Assembly: GCF_000960995.1 (NCBI RefSeq)
Contig: NZ_CP009434.1
Coordinates: forward strand, 1,302,001 to 1,366,000
Direction of reading: 5' to 3'
From: Burkholderia glumae LMG 2196 = ATCC 33617
Lineage (GTDB): Bacteria > Pseudomonadota > Gammaproteobacteria > Burkholderiales > Burkholderiaceae
DNA length: 64,000 nucleotides
The notes under the pieces are model-generated. The model had not been told where the DNA came from, made no database searches, and was given only the letters and a program-made list of their open reading frames with translations. Numbering within the stretch: the stretch's first letter is position 1; the number at the start of each line of letters is the position of its first letter. Shown piece by piece: positions 26,214 through 35,759 of this stretch. The translations under genes and the position numbers were made by a program.

Positions 26214-27932
26214 ATGCCGCATGACGTCAGTCTGATTGCATTGCTCGCGGCCGGCTTCGGGCTCGCGATGATCTTCGGTTACCTCGCTTCGCTGCTGAAG
26301 ATGCCGCCGCTCGTCGGCTACCTGCTGGCCGGCATCGTGATCGGCCCGGGCACGCCCGGCTTCGTTGGCGATCTCGCGCTCGCGCAGCAACTGGCCGAGA
26401 TCGGCGTGATGCTGCTGATGTTCGGCGTGGGCCTGCATTTCTCGCTCGGCGATCTGCTCGCGGTGCGCAAGATCGCGCTGCCCGGCGCGATCGTGCAGAT
26501 CGCCGTGGCCACCGTGCTTGGCGGTGCGCTGGCGCTGGCCTGGGGCTGGAGCCTCGGCGCGGCGCTGGTGTTCGGGCTCGCGCTGTCGGTGGCCAGCACG
26601 GTGGTGCTGCTGCGCGCGCTGGAGGGGCGCGGGCTGGTGGAATCGGTGAACGGGCGCATCGCGGTGGGCTGGCTCGTCGTCGAGGATCTCGTGATGGTGC
26701 TGGTGCTGGTGTTGCTGCCGCCGCTTGCCGGGCTGCTCGGCGGCGCGCCGGAGGGCCTGGCGGGCGGCGCGCACACGGCGGCGCCGGGCGGCGCCCTGTG
26801 GGGCACGCTCGGGCTCACGTTCCTGAAGGTGGCCGCGTTCATCGCGCTGATGCTGGTGGTGGGCAAACGCGTGTTTCCGCGCATTCTCTGGCTGGTGGCG
26901 CGCACCGGCTCGCGCGAGCTGTTCACGCTCTGCATGATCGCGGCGGCGGTGGGCGTCGCGTTCGGCGCCGCGAAGCTGTTCGACGTGTCGTTCGCGCTCG
27001 GCGCGTTCTTCGCCGGGATGATGATGCGCGAGTCCGAGTTCAGCCGGCGCGCCGCCGACGAGACGCTGCCGCTGCGCGATGCGTTCTCGGTGCTGTTCTT
27101 CATCTCGGTCGGCATGCTGTTCGATCCGGCGATCCTCGTCGAGCAGCCGCTGCACGTGCTGGAGGTGGCGCTGGTGGTGGTGGTCGGCAAGACGCTCGCG
27201 GCCGTGGCGCTGGTGCTGGCGTTCCGCTATCCGCTCAACACCGCGCTGACGGTGGGCGCCGGGCTCGCGCAGATCGGCGAGTTCTCGTTCATCCTGGCCG
27301 GGCTCGGGCGCTCGCTCGGGCTGCTCTCGGCCGAGGGGCAGAGCCTGATCCTGGCCGTCGCGCTGATCTCGATCTCCACCAACACGCTGCTGTTCGCGGC
27401 GATCGAGCCGGCGCTGGGGTGGATTCGCCGCCATTCCGCATTCGCGCGACGGCTCGAGGCGCGCGACGATCCGCTTGCCGCGCTGCCGATGTCCACGCCG
27501 CAGACGCACCTGACCGGGCAGGTGGTGATCGTCGGCTACGGCCGCGTGGGCGCGCGCATCGTGCAGGCGCTGGACGAACGCGGCATCGCCTGCGTGGTGG
27601 TCGAGCAGAACCGCGAGACGGTGGAGAAACTGCGCGCGGAGGGAGCGGCCGCCGTGTCCGGCGACGCGATCGAGCCGGTGGTGCTGGTGCAGGCGCACAT
27701 CGCGCGCGCCGGGATGCTGGTGGTGACGCTGCCCGACACCTTCGACGTGCGGCAGATCGTCGAAATCGCGCGGACCCTGAATCCGACGATCGAGATCGCG
27801 CTCTGCACCAACAGCGGCGACGAGGCCGCACTGCTGACGAGCGAGGGCGTGGGCACGGTGTTCATCAGCGAGACGGAACTGGCGCGCGGCATGACGGAGC
27901 ACGTGCTGGCGCGGATGGGAAGTCCACGTTAG
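26214..27932 (+). CDS. Kef/YbaL-type cation:proton antiporter with TrkA-N domain
   Basis: A 572-residue monovalent cation:H+ antiporter-2 protein. The N-terminal 400 residues form about 12 membrane helices (LVGYLLAGIVIGPGTPG, LLMFGVGLHFSLGDLL, FALGAFFAGMMMRESEFS). The C-terminal domain is a Rossmann RCK/TrkA-N module, VVIVGYGRVGARIVQALDE (residues about 440-460), which would bind NAD(H) or a nucleotide and gate the transporter. The ending after the Rossmann fold is short, as in YbaL/KefB members. Function: potassium efflux coupled to proton entry, probably in stress. Single gene. Confidence 0.93.
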   Translation: MPHDVSLIALLAAGFGLAMIFGYLASLLKMPPLVGYLLAGIVIGPGTPGFVGDLALAQQLAEIGVMLLMFGVGLHFSLGDLLAVRKIALPGAIVQIAVATVLGGALALAWGWSLGAALVFGLALSVASTVVLLRALEGRGLVESVNGRIAVGWLVVEDLVMVLVLVLLPPLAGLLGGAPEGLAGGAHTAAPGGALWGTLGLTFLKVAAFIALMLVVGKRVFPRILWLVARTGSRELFTLCMIAAAVGVAFGAAKLFDVSFALGAFFAGMMMRESEFSRRAADETLPLRDAFSVLFFISVGMLFDPAILVEQPLHVLEVALVVVVGKTLAAVALVLAFRYPLNTALTVGAGLAQIGEFSFILAGLGRSLGLLSAEGQSLILAVALISISTNTLLFAAIEPALGWIRRHSAFARRLEARDDPLAALPMSTPQTHLTGQVVIVGYGRVGARIVQALDERGIACVVVEQNRETVEKLRAEGAAAVSGDAIEPVVLVQAHIARAGMLVVTLPDTFDVRQIVEIARTLNPTIEIALCTNSGDEAALLTSEGVGTVFISETELARGMTEHVLARMGSPR

Positions 27933-28434
27933 GCATGCTGGGCCGATCCCAAACGGGCCGGCAAGTCTCCCTCTGGGTCTGAAGGCGGCCTGCCGAAGCG
28001 GCAGCGCGTTTCGATCGAACTGCCGACGGGCGGCTTGCGGCCGGCGCGGATCGACGATGTCACTTGCGCGGGGCGAATGCCAGGCGCTCGCGGGTTGCGC
28101 AACCGAAATCCTCGTGCGGTGGCGTACCTGCGGATTCCATTGCGGATACGGCCGCGCCACGCGCTGGCGCTTCAAGAGCATGCCCGACTCCGGCAATTTC
28201 AGATCAGTCAGCCACTGTCGTAGCAACGGGGCTACCGCGCCAAGGCGACGATCTGCCCCCGCCAGCTTTCGTGGCTTTCAACGCCGGCGCACGCGCTTTC
28301 CGTAATAACGAGGCAGCGAGTGCGGCCGGCGCGACGAATGTCCGGCAGCGCCCCGCGCGAGGCGGGAGTGCCGCAGACCCGGAGCCCTGCGCGCCTGCCA
28401 AAACCATGCGGCAGGTAGCATCTCGTCTCTCAAC
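27933..28434. other. Intergenic region, no gene recognised
   Basis: About 500 bp between the antiporter and the acnB promoter. Short frames exist on both strands, but none shows a ribosome site or a family motif. A minus-strand stretch around 28065-28220 looks slightly protein-like and was examined as a possible integrase remnant, without success. Confidence 0.45.
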
Positions 28435-28485
28435 TCTTATATAAGATATAAGATGTTTGATGTTTTGATCCAATCCGATTAGAAT
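28435..28485 (+). promoter_or_regulatory. acnB promoter with upstream palindrome
   Basis: Perfect 12-bp palindrome TCTTATATAAGA (28435-28446), directly followed by an extra TATAAGAT half-site. It is followed by a consensus-like promoter: -35 TTGATG (28457-28462), 17-bp spacer, -10 TAGAAT (28480-28485). The palindrome would place a regulator at about -50. GntR-type regulators of TCA/propionate genes in beta-proteobacteria are candidates (inference). Confidence 0.55.
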
Positions 28486-28563
28486 CGTGGCCGAAGCAGC
28501 GCCCGTACGCATTCCGGAGCGTCTGACGCGCCATCCCCTGAACGCCATACCAGCAGGTTCCCC

Positions 28564-31149
28564 ATGCTTGAAAACTTTCGTGCTCACGTGGCCGCCCGCG
28601 CCGCGCTTGGTATCCCGCCCCTGCCGTTGACGGCCCAACAGACCGCCGAGTTGGTGGAGCTGCTGGTGAATCCGCCCGCCGGCGAAGAGCAGACGCTGCT
28701 CGACCTGATCACCCACCGCGTGCCCGCCGGCGTCGACGAAGCCGCGCGCGTGAAGGCCGGCTTCCTGGCCGCCGTGGCCAAGGGCGAGACCGCCTGCGCG
28801 CTGATCTCGCGCGAGCGCGCGACCGAGCTGCTCGGCACCATGCTGGGCGGCTACAACATCCAGCCGCTGATCGAACTGCTGTCCGACGAGGCGGTGGCCG
28901 CCGTGGCCGCCGACGCGCTCAAGAAGACGCTGCTGATGTTCGACCAGTTCCACGACGTCAAGGAACTGGCCGAGCAGGGCAACGCGCACGCCAAGGCCGT
29001 GCTGCAGAGCTGGGCCGACGCCGAGTGGTTCACGAGCCGCCCGGAAGTGCCGCAGAGCCTGACCGTCACCGTCTTCAAGGTGCCGGGCGAAACCAATACC
29101 GACGATCTCTCGCCGGCCCCGGACGCCACCACGCGCCCCGACATCCCGCTGCACGCGCTGGCGATGCTGAAGAACGCGCGCCCCGGCATCACCCCGGAAG
29201 AGGACGGCAAGCGCGGCCCGGTGAAGTTCATCGAGTCGCTGAAGGAGAAGGGCCATCTGGTCGCCTACGTGGGCGACGTGGTCGGCACCGGCTCCTCGCG
29301 CAAGTCGGCCACCAATTCGGTGCTTTGGTTCACGGGCGAGGACATCCCGTTCGTGCCGAACAAGCGCTTCGGCGGCGTGTGCCTGGGCGGCAAGATCGCG
29401 CCGATCTTCTACAACACGATGGAAGATGCCGGCGCGCTGCCGATCGAACTCGACGTCTCGCAGATGGAAATGGGCGACGTGATCGAACTGCGTCCCTATG
29501 AAGGCAAGGCACTCAAGAACGGCGAGGTGATCGCCGAGTTCCAGGTGAAGTCCGACGTGCTGTTCGACGAAGTGCGCGCCGGCGGCCGGATCCCGCTCAT
29601 CATCGGCCGCGGCTTGACCGCCAAGGCGCGCGAGGCGCTGGGGCTGGCCCCGTCGACGCTGTTCCGTCTGCCGCATCAGCCGGCCGACAGCGGCCGCGGC
29701 TTCTCGCTCGCGCAGAAGATGGTCGGCCGCGCCTGCGGCCTGCCGGAAGGCCAGGGCGTGCGCCCGGGCACCTACTGCGAGCCGAAGATGACCTCGGTGG
29801 GTTCGCAGGACACCACCGGCCCGATGACGCGCGACGAGCTGAAGGATCTGGCCTGCCTCGGCTTTTCTGCCGACCTCGTGATGCAGTCGTTCTGCCACAC
29901 GGCGGCCTATCCGAAGCCGGTGGACGTGAAAACGCACCAGACGCTGCCGAACTTCATCAGCACGCGCGGCGGCATCGCGCTGCGCCCCGGCGACGGCGTG
30001 ATCCACTCCTGGCTGAACCGCATGCTGCTGCCCGACACGGTCGGCACCGGCGGCGATTCGCACACGCGTTTCCCGATCGGCATCAGCTTCCCGGCCGGCT
30101 CGGGCCTGGTCGCGTTCGCCGCCGCCACCGGCACGATGCCGCTCGACATGCCGGAATCGGTGCTGGTCCGCTTCAAGGGCAAGATGCAGCCGGGCGTCAC
30201 GCTGCGCGACCTCGTCAACGCGATTCCGCTCTATGCGATCAAGCAGGGCATGCTGACGGTGGCCAAGCAGGGCAAGAAAAACATCTTCTCGGGCCGCATC
30301 CTCGAGATCGAGGGCCTGCCGGACCTGAAGGTCGAGCAGGCGTTCGAGCTGTCGGACGCGTCGGCCGAGCGTTCGGCCGCCGGCTGCACGGTGCGGCTGA
30401 ACAAGGAGCCGATCATCGAGTACCTCAACAGCAACGTCACGCTGCTGAAGTGGATGATCGCCGAGGGCTACCAGGACCCGCGCAGCCTGCAGCGCCGCAT
30501 CGCGGCGATGGAGCAGTGGCTGGCCGACCCGCAGTTGCTGGAGCCGGATGCCGACGCCGACTACGCCGCCGTGATCGAGATCGATCTGGCCGACATCCAC
30601 GAGCCGATCGTGGCCTGCCCGAACGATCCGGACGACGTGAAGACGCTGTCGGACGTGGCCGGCGCCAAGATCGACGAAGTGTTCATCGGCTCGTGCATGA
30701 CCAACATCGGCCACTTCCGCGCCGCCTCGAAGCTGCTGGAAGGCAAGCGCGACATTCCCGTCAAGCTGTGGGTCGCGCCGCCGACCAAGATGGACCAGAA
30801 GCAGCTGACCGAGGAAGGCCATTACGGCGTGTTCGGCACGGCCGGCGCGCGCACCGAAATGCCGGGCTGCTCGCTGTGCATGGGCAACCAGGCACAGGTG
30901 CGCGAAGGCGCGACGGTGATGTCGACCTCCACGCGCAACTTCCCGAACCGTCTCGGCAAGAACACCAACGTGTATCTCGGCTCGGCGGAACTGGCGGCGA
31001 TCTGCTCGCGTCTGGGCAAGATCCCGACCAGGGAAGAGTACATGGCCGACATGGGCGTGCTGACCGCCAATGGCGACAAGATCTACCAGTACATGAACTT
31101 CGACCAGATCGCGGATTTCAAGGAAGTGGCGGATACGGTCAAGGCGTAA
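28564..31149 (+). CDS. acnB: Aconitate hydratase B
   Basis: An 861-residue bifunctional aconitase/2-methylisocitrate dehydratase of the TCA cycle, full length for the family (about 865). It starts [23 protein letters not shown], with the N-terminal helical HEAT-like domain of AcnB. The swivel domain ([17 protein letters not shown]) lies before the catalytic domains, the order that marks AcnB as opposed to AcnA. [4Fe-4S] ligands are seen at [11 protein letters not shown] and the CxxC of [11 protein letters not shown] rho-independent terminator follows 50 bp after the stop. Single gene. Confidence 0.98.
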   Translation: MLENFRAHVAARAALGIPPLPLTAQQTAELVELLVNPPAGEEQTLLDLITHRVPAGVDEAARVKAGFLAAVAKGETACALISRERATELLGTMLGGYNIQPLIELLSDEAVAAVAADALKKTLLMFDQFHDVKELAEQGNAHAKAVLQSWADAEWFTSRPEVPQSLTVTVFKVPGETNTDDLSPAPDATTRPDIPLHALAMLKNARPGITPEEDGKRGPVKFIESLKEKGHLVAYVGDVVGTGSSRKSATNSVLWFTGEDIPFVPNKRFGGVCLGGKIAPIFYNTMEDAGALPIELDVSQMEMGDVIELRPYEGKALKNGEVIAEFQVKSDVLFDEVRAGGRIPLIIGRGLTAKAREALGLAPSTLFRLPHQPADSGRGFSLAQKMVGRACGLPEGQGVRPGTYCEPKMTSVGSQDTTGPMTRDELKDLACLGFSADLVMQSFCHTAAYPKPVDVKTHQTLPNFISTRGGIALRPGDGVIHSWLNRMLLPDTVGTGGDSHTRFPIGISFPAGSGLVAFAAATGTMPLDMPESVLVRFKGKMQPGVTLRDLVNAIPLYAIKQGMLTVAKQGKKNIFSGRILEIEGLPDLKVEQAFELSDASAERSAAGCTVRLNKEPIIEYLNSNVTLLKWMIAEGYQDPRSLQRRIAAMEQWLADPQLLEPDADADYAAVIEIDLADIHEPIVACPNDPDDVKTLSDVAGAKIDEVFIGSCMTNIGHFRAASKLLEGKRDIPVKLWVAPPTKMDQKQLTEEGHYGVFGTAGARTEMPGCSLCMGNQAQVREGATVMSTSTRNFPNRLGKNTNVYLGSAELAAICSRLGKIPTREEYMADMGVLTANGDKIYQYMNFDQIADFKEVADTVKA

Positions 31150-31198
31150 GCAGCCTGAGGATCGGGCCACGCGCGAGGGATGCGGCGTGGCCTCCGAG

Positions 31199-31233
31199 AA
31201 GCGCCGCGGGGGAATACCCGCGGCGCTTTTTTT
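31199..31233 (+). terminator. Rho-independent terminator of acnB
   Basis: Stem of 12 bp (31199-31210 with 31217-31228), 6-nt loop, then a run of seven T ending at 31233. Confidence 0.92.
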
Positions 31234-31317
31234 GTCGGTGCGGGCGCGGCGCCGGCGCCGCGTTTCGGCGGGTGCCCGCGCGGCGTTAGAATGACCACCT
31301 TTTTCAGGGAGAAGCCG

Positions 31318-31632
31318 ATGTCCTGGTTCATCTACGAAGTACCCGAATACCACGAGGACGGGGCGCGCATCGAACCCTTCAGCGATCTGCGCGATCGCGT
31401 GCTCAAGCTCAGCGGCCAGTCGATGGTCGACGAGCTGGAAAGTATCCGCGAGAACGCCGTGACGACGGCGGCTACCCCCGCGCACGCGCTGCTCGGCGTG
31501 GAGAACCCGCAGGTGTTTCCGATTCCCTACGCCGATTCGATGATCCTGGTCGGGTTCATCTTCGAGATGAAGCGCGACGGGCGGCAGCTGGTGGTGTCGC
31601 CGGTGGAGATGCCCTGGCTGAAGGACGCCTGA
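31318..31632 (+). CDS. Conserved hypothetical protein
   Basis: A 104-residue cytosolic protein starting MSWFIYEVPEYHEDGARIEP after a strong CAGGGAGAA ribosome site. An upstream ATG at 31291 is in frame but lies on the -10-like TTAGAATGA and is less likely. It has a short helical middle (QSMVDELESIRENAVTTAA) and a beta-rich end (DSMILVGFIFEMKRDGRQL). Family not recognised. It is followed 20 bp later by the DUF3820 gene, so the two probably form an operon. Confidence 0.72.
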   Translation: MSWFIYEVPEYHEDGARIEPFSDLRDRVLKLSGQSMVDELESIRENAVTTAATPAHALLGVENPQVFPIPYADSMILVGFIFEMKRDGRQLVVSPVEMPWLKDA

Positions 31633-31652
31633 ACGGCGGGAGCGCGGACCTC

Positions 31653-31868
31653 ATGCAGACGCCCGATCTCGAACGCCTGGTCACGCTGGAGATGCCGTTC
31701 GGCAAATACAAGGGGCGGCTCATCGCCGACCTGCCCGGCCCTTATCTGAACTGGATGGCGCGCGAGGGATTCCCGCGCGGCGAGATCGGGCGGCTGCTCG
31801 CGCTGATGCACGAGCTGGACCATAACGGCCTGAGGGCGTTGCTGGAGCCCTTGCGCAAGCGCCGGTGA
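31653..31868 (+). CDS. DUF3820 family protein
   Basis: A 71-residue protein with the DUF3820 pattern: EMPFGKYKGRLIADLPGPYLNWMAREGFP, in which GKYKG and LP..YL.W are the family core. It ends with a helical segment (GRLLALMHELDHNGL). The Pfam family is named after a putative quorum-sensing-regulated virulence factor in Pseudomonas, but its biochemical role is not known; the fold resembles exonuclease-associated modules. It lies 20 bp after the preceding hypothetical gene. Confidence 0.82.
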   Translation: MQTPDLERLVTLEMPFGKYKGRLIADLPGPYLNWMAREGFPRGEIGRLLALMHELDHNGLRALLEPLRKRR

Positions 31869-31979
31869 GGCAATCGCACGGCGCGGTCTGCCGGCGGCGT
31901 ACCCGCGGGACGCGCCGACGCGGCAGGCCGGACGGCGCCCGCCGGAGGCGCTCGCTCGCGCCGGTATCACGTCACGTCG

Positions 31980-33881
31980 TCAGGAGCGCGCCGCGCTCGG
32001 GCTGCCCGCGTCGGCCGGTGCATTGGGCTTTGCATTGGCCTGCATCTGGACCATCGCGCGCGGCCGTGCCGGCCTGGTTGCCGGTGCAGTCGGGGCGGCG
32101 CGCGCGGCCGTTTGCGCCGGCACCCCGGCGGCCGCGGCCGACGCCGGCTTCACTGCATCGGGCTTGACCGGCGCATCGGGCGGCACCGCCAGCAACTGCA
32201 GCGTGCCGCCCATCACCGACGAAAACACCGGGCCAGCCACCGTGCCGCCGTAGTAGCCGCGCCCGCCCGGCTCGTCGATCATCACGGCGACGATCACGCG
32301 CGGGTCGCTCATCGGCGCCATGCCGGCGAACAGGGCGCGGTACTTGCCCTTGGCGTAGCCGCCGCCTTCCTGCTTGCGCGCGGTGCCGGTCTTGCCGCCG
32401 ATCCGGTAGCCGTCCACGCGCGCCGCGCGCCCGGTGCCGCCCTCGCTGACGGCCATCTCCAGCATCGAGCGGATCGCGGCGGCGGTCTCGGGCCGTGTCA
32501 CGCGATGGCCCTGGCGGCCGGCATCGCTGCCGTCGCGCAGCAGCGAGACCGGGTGGAGCGTGCCGTCGCCGGCATAGGCGGTGTACATCTGCGCGATCTG
32601 CAGCAGCGACATCGACAGCCCATAGCCGTAAGCCATGGTGGCCTGCTCGATCGGCCGCCAGCGCTGGTAGGGGCGCAGCCGGCCCGAGGCGACGCCGGGA
32701 AACGTCAGATCCGGCGCGTGGCCGATGCCGTATTCCTGATACTTGTCCCAGATCGTCTGCGCGGGCAGGTTCAGCGCCAGCTTCGCGAGCGCGACGTTGC
32801 TCGACTTCTGCAGCGCCTGCGCGACCGTCATCACGCCGTGGTTCGAGGTGTCGTGGATCACCGCCGGCCCGATCTTCCAGGTGCCGGGCGAGGTGTTGAC
32901 GAGCGTCTGCGGCCCGACCTTGCCCTCGTCGATCGACAGCGCCACGACGAGCGGCTTGACGGTCGAGCCGGGCTCGAACGTGTCGATCACGGCGCGGTTG
33001 CGCAATTGCGCGCCGGTCAGGCGGCTGCGGTCGTTCGGGTCGAAGGTCGGGTAATTGGCGAGCGCGAGGATCTCGCCCGAGCGCGCCTCGAGCACCACCA
33101 CGCTGCCCGCCTTCGCATGGTTGGCCAGCACGGCGGCCTTCAGTTGCGCGTAGGCGAGCTGCTGCACGCGGCGGTCGATCGTCAGCTCGACGGTGGCGCC
33201 GTGCTGCGCGGGCACCAGCGGGCGCGTGTCGGAGATGATGCGGCCGAGCCGGTCGCGGATCACCTCGCGCTGCCCGGCGGTGCCGAGCAGCCGGCCGTCG
33301 GCGGCCAGCTCGACGCCTTCCTGGCCGCGGTCCTCGATGTTGGTGAAGCCCACCACGTGCGCGGCCGATTCGCCTTCGGGATAGAAGCGCTTCGAATCGG
33401 CGATCTGCGTGATGCCTTCGAGGTCGAGCTTGCCGATCTTCGCGGCAGTGTCGGGATCGATCTGCCGCTTCAGCAGCACGAAGCTCTTGTCTGCCGTCAG
33501 GCGCCGCGCGAGTTCGGCGTGCGGCATGTCGAGCAGCTTCGCGAGCGGGCCGTAGGCGGCCGGATCGACCTGCTTCGGATTGGCCCAGATTTCGTAGGTG
33601 GCGAGGCTCACGGCCAGCATCGCGCCGTTGCGATCGACGATGCGCCCGCGCGTCGCGTCCAGTTCGATGGTGCGCTGATAGCGTTTCTCGCCCTGTCCGA
33701 GATAGAAATCCTGATTGGCGACCTGCACCCAGAACGCGCGCCCGATCAGCGCGGCGAACGCGAGAAACATGACGATCACGACGAATTTCGAACGCCACAT
33801 CGGCAGGCTCGACCCGAGCATCGGGCTGCGCGCGACGGCGACGTAAGGATCGGCGGATTTCGGCTTGTTTCGGTGCGGCAT
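31980..33881 (-). CDS. FtsI-type penicillin-binding protein (class B, stand-alone copy)
   Basis: A 633-residue peptidoglycan transpeptidase. An N-terminal membrane anchor (KFVVIVMFLAFAALIGRAFW) is followed by the PBP dimer domain (TRGRIVDRNGAMLA) and the transpeptidase domain. Catalytic motifs are complete: STVK with Ser306/Lys309, SSN at 360-362 and KTGT at 497-500. It ends in a long Ala/Pro-rich tail. It is not in a dcw division cluster, so it is probably an additional PBP3-like enzyme beside the essential FtsI encoded elsewhere. Starts MPHRNKPKSADPYVAV. Expected at the septum or cell pole. Confidence 0.94.
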   Translation of the reverse strand: MPHRNKPKSADPYVAVARSPMLGSSLPMWRSKFVVIVMFLAFAALIGRAFWVQVANQDFYLGQGEKRYQRTIELDATRGRIVDRNGAMLAVSLATYEIWANPKQVDPAAYGPLAKLLDMPHAELARRLTADKSFVLLKRQIDPDTAAKIGKLDLEGITQIADSKRFYPEGESAAHVVGFTNIEDRGQEGVELAADGRLLGTAGQREVIRDRLGRIISDTRPLVPAQHGATVELTIDRRVQQLAYAQLKAAVLANHAKAGSVVVLEARSGEILALANYPTFDPNDRSRLTGAQLRNRAVIDTFEPGSTVKPLVVALSIDEGKVGPQTLVNTSPGTWKIGPAVIHDTSNHGVMTVAQALQKSSNVALAKLALNLPAQTIWDKYQEYGIGHAPDLTFPGVASGRLRPYQRWRPIEQATMAYGYGLSMSLLQIAQMYTAYAGDGTLHPVSLLRDGSDAGRQGHRVTRPETAAAIRSMLEMAVSEGGTGRAARVDGYRIGGKTGTARKQEGGGYAKGKYRALFAGMAPMSDPRVIVAVMIDEPGGRGYYGGTVAGPVFSSVMGGTLQLLAVPPDAPVKPDAVKPASAAAAGVPAQTAARAAPTAPATRPARPRAMVQMQANAKPNAPADAGSPSAARS

Positions 33882-34143
33882 GAGGGCGGCGGGAAGGCGC
33901 TGGTTTATTTGAAAGAAATATTAAGGCGATTTGCAATGATTGTCGATGCGAATCTGGCCCGCGCCGGTGCCGGCGCAGGGCGGCCGGCGAGGCGGCGGGG
34001 GGGCGTGCGCGGCGGCCAGCCGGCGGGCTGCCAGCCAGTCCGTTCGCCCGGACGGTTCGCCCGCATCCTCAGGGATGCGAACGACCGCCGGCGCGGGCCG
34101 GCCGTGCGCCACTGCGGCCCAGCCTGCAGTGGTGTGCAGCCGG

Positions 34144-34290
34144 TCAGACGGGGTCCTTGTCGGGCGGCGCGTCGTGTGGCTGCTGCGGGCTGTCGCGATG
34201 CCCGGGCGGCGCGGGCTCGCCGGTGTCGGGCGCCGGATCGCGGGTCGGATCGGCAGGCAGGTCGGGAATCGGCGTGGTGTGATCGGTCAT
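34144..34290 (-). CDS. Very small Pro/Asp-rich hypothetical protein
   Basis: A possible 48-residue protein starting MTDHTTPIPDLPADPTRD; it is almost entirely Pro, Asp, Pro-Ala and His-Gln repeats and should be disordered. No ribosome site is obvious. It is kept because the composition differs from a random shadow frame and small proteins of this kind occur in Burkholderia. Function unknown. Confidence 0.4.
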   Translation of the reverse strand: MTDHTTPIPDLPADPTRDPAPDTGEPAPPGHRDSPQQPHDAPPDKDPV

Positions 34291-34449
34291 GGCGTGAGCG
34301 TGGTGCGAGAGGGCGAGGGGCCGCGCGCGGCGGCGGAGCAAGTCGGCGACAGCCGCGCGCTTCCGTTATAGACGATCGCAGCGCGGCCGGTGTGCGTCTT
34401 GCCGCCAGCGCACGCGCGGCGGCGTCCCCGGCCGTGCCGCGCCCTTCAG

Positions 34450-35742
34450 TCAGTCGATCCCGTGGAATACCGCGTCCTCGGGGCCAAGGTGCACGGGCGA
34501 CCGCCAGGTCGCGTCGCGCATCGAGTGCTGCACCAGATGATCGACGCCGAGCAGCACGGCGAACACCGCCATGCGCACCGGAATGCCGTTGTCGGTCTGG
34601 CGGAAGATCGCCAGCCGCGGGTCGCGGTTCAGGTCGGTGGCGAGATCGTTGGCGCCGGGCCGGCTGTCGCGCGGCAGCGGGTGCATGATCAGCGTGTCGC
34701 GCTGGCACACGGCGTCGACGAGCGCCTGGTTGATCTGGAAGTCGGGCGTGTAGCCCTCGAACGATTCGTCGGTGAAGCGCTCCTTCTGGATCCGCGTGGC
34801 GTAGACCACGTCCGCGCCGGCCAGCCCGCGTGACAGATCGGTGGTTTCCTCGATCACGTGGCCGTTCTTCGAGATCTGCTCGACGATGTAGCGCGGCATC
34901 TCCAGCGAGGCCGGCGCGACCAGCGTGAAGCGGATGCCGCGATAGAGCGCCAGCAGCTTGGCCAGCGAGTGGACGGTGCGGCCGTATTTCAGGTCGCCGA
35001 CGAACGCGATGTGCGAGCCGTCGACGATCTTGCCGAGCCGCGAGAACTCGCGCTGGATCGTGTAGAGATCGAGCAGCGCCTGGCTCGGGTGCTCGCCGGG
35101 GCCGTCGCCGCCGTTGATCACCGGCAGGTTGGTCGCGCGCGCGAACTCGGCCACCGAGCCCTGTTCGGGATGGCGGATCACGAGCGCATCGACATAGCCG
35201 GCCATCACGCGGCCGGTGTCGTGGATCGATTCGCCCTTGGCCATCGACGAGAACGTGAAGCCGGTGGTGTCGCAGACCGAGCCGCCGAGCCGGCAGAACG
35301 CGGCGCCGAACGACACGCGGGTGCGCGTGCTGGCCTCGAAGAACAGGTTGCCGAGCACGGCGCCCTCCAGCACGCGCGAGATCTTGCGGCGGCGCGCGAT
35401 CGGCTGCATCACGTCGGCCACGCGGAACAGCGCTTCGACCGAGTCGCGCGAGAACTGATCGACGGACAGCAGCTGCGGGCGCCCCTCGAACTGGATCTGA
35501 CTCGCAAGCGATGAGATATCTACGCTTTGCGTATATTTTGCTTCTTCCGAAGTGCGCGCGACGATTTCCGTCACATAGCGTTCGACGATCTCGGGCATCG
35601 AGCGCGATTCCTGGGAGTCGTCGGGCAGCAGCCAGGTATCGAGTGCCCTGCGGCTCACGCCGATGCGGTTCGCGAACGCTTCGCGGGTCAGGTTGAGGCG
35701 ACGCATCGCATCGCGCAGGAAGGCTTGCTGGGGCGTGGTCAT
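34450..35742 (-). CDS. pyrB: Aspartate carbamoyltransferase with N-terminal helix-turn-helix domain
   Basis: A 430-residue protein, about 110 residues longer than a plain PyrB (about 310). Residues 1-65 are an Xre/Cro-like HTH (LTREAFANRIGVSRRALDTWL). Residues about 88-430 are a complete ATCase catalytic chain: carbamoyl-phosphate site FEASTRTRVSF (STRT 138-141), aspartate-side HPSQ (218-221) and the C-terminal MHPLPRDSRPGAND. ATCase joins carbamoyl phosphate and aspartate in pyrimidine synthesis. The HTH suggests DNA binding, and palindromes lie on its own promoter (35760-35780) and inside its coding region (35516-35537). Burkholderia normally have another pyrB elsewhere, so this may be a specialised or regulatory copy. 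Confidence 0.93.
   Translation of the reverse strand: MTTPQQAFLRDAMRRLNLTREAFANRIGVSRRALDTWLLPDDSQESRSMPEIVERYVTEIVARTSEEAKYTQSVDISSLASQIQFEGRPQLLSVDQFSRDSVEALFRVADVMQPIARRRKISRVLEGAVLGNLFFEASTRTRVSFGAAFCRLGGSVCDTTGFTFSSMAKGESIHDTGRVMAGYVDALVIRHPEQGSVAEFARATNLPVINGGDGPGEHPSQALLDLYTIQREFSRLGKIVDGSHIAFVGDLKYGRTVHSLAKLLALYRGIRFTLVAPASLEMPRYIVEQISKNGHVIEETTDLSRGLAGADVVYATRIQKERFTDESFEGYTPDFQINQALVDAVCQRDTLIMHPLPRDSRPGANDLATDLNRDPRLAIFRQTDNGIPVRMAVFAVLLGVDHLVQHSMRDATWRSPVHLGPEDAVFHGID
35516..35537 (-). promoter_or_regulatory. Internal operator-like repeat inside the HTH-ATCase gene
   Basis: Read on the minus strand, this is AATATACGCAAAGCGTAGAT plus two further bases; 18 of 21 positions match the palindrome at the promoter. 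It covers codons 69-76, exactly between the HTH-coding and ATCase-coding parts, and its centre is about 243 bp (near 23 helical turns) from the promoter site. Confidence 0.5.
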
Positions 35743-35759
35743 GGCAGGTTCGGTATCAA

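Noticed and set aside
28035..28230. Possible integrase or transposase remnant before acnB
   Set aside because: Some frames look protein-like, but no catalytic motif or family pattern could be recognised; left as unassigned.
28204..31485. Minus-strand open frame of over 1000 codons opposite acnB
   Set aside because: Translation is His/Arg/Ala repeats without motifs, opposite a certain gene.
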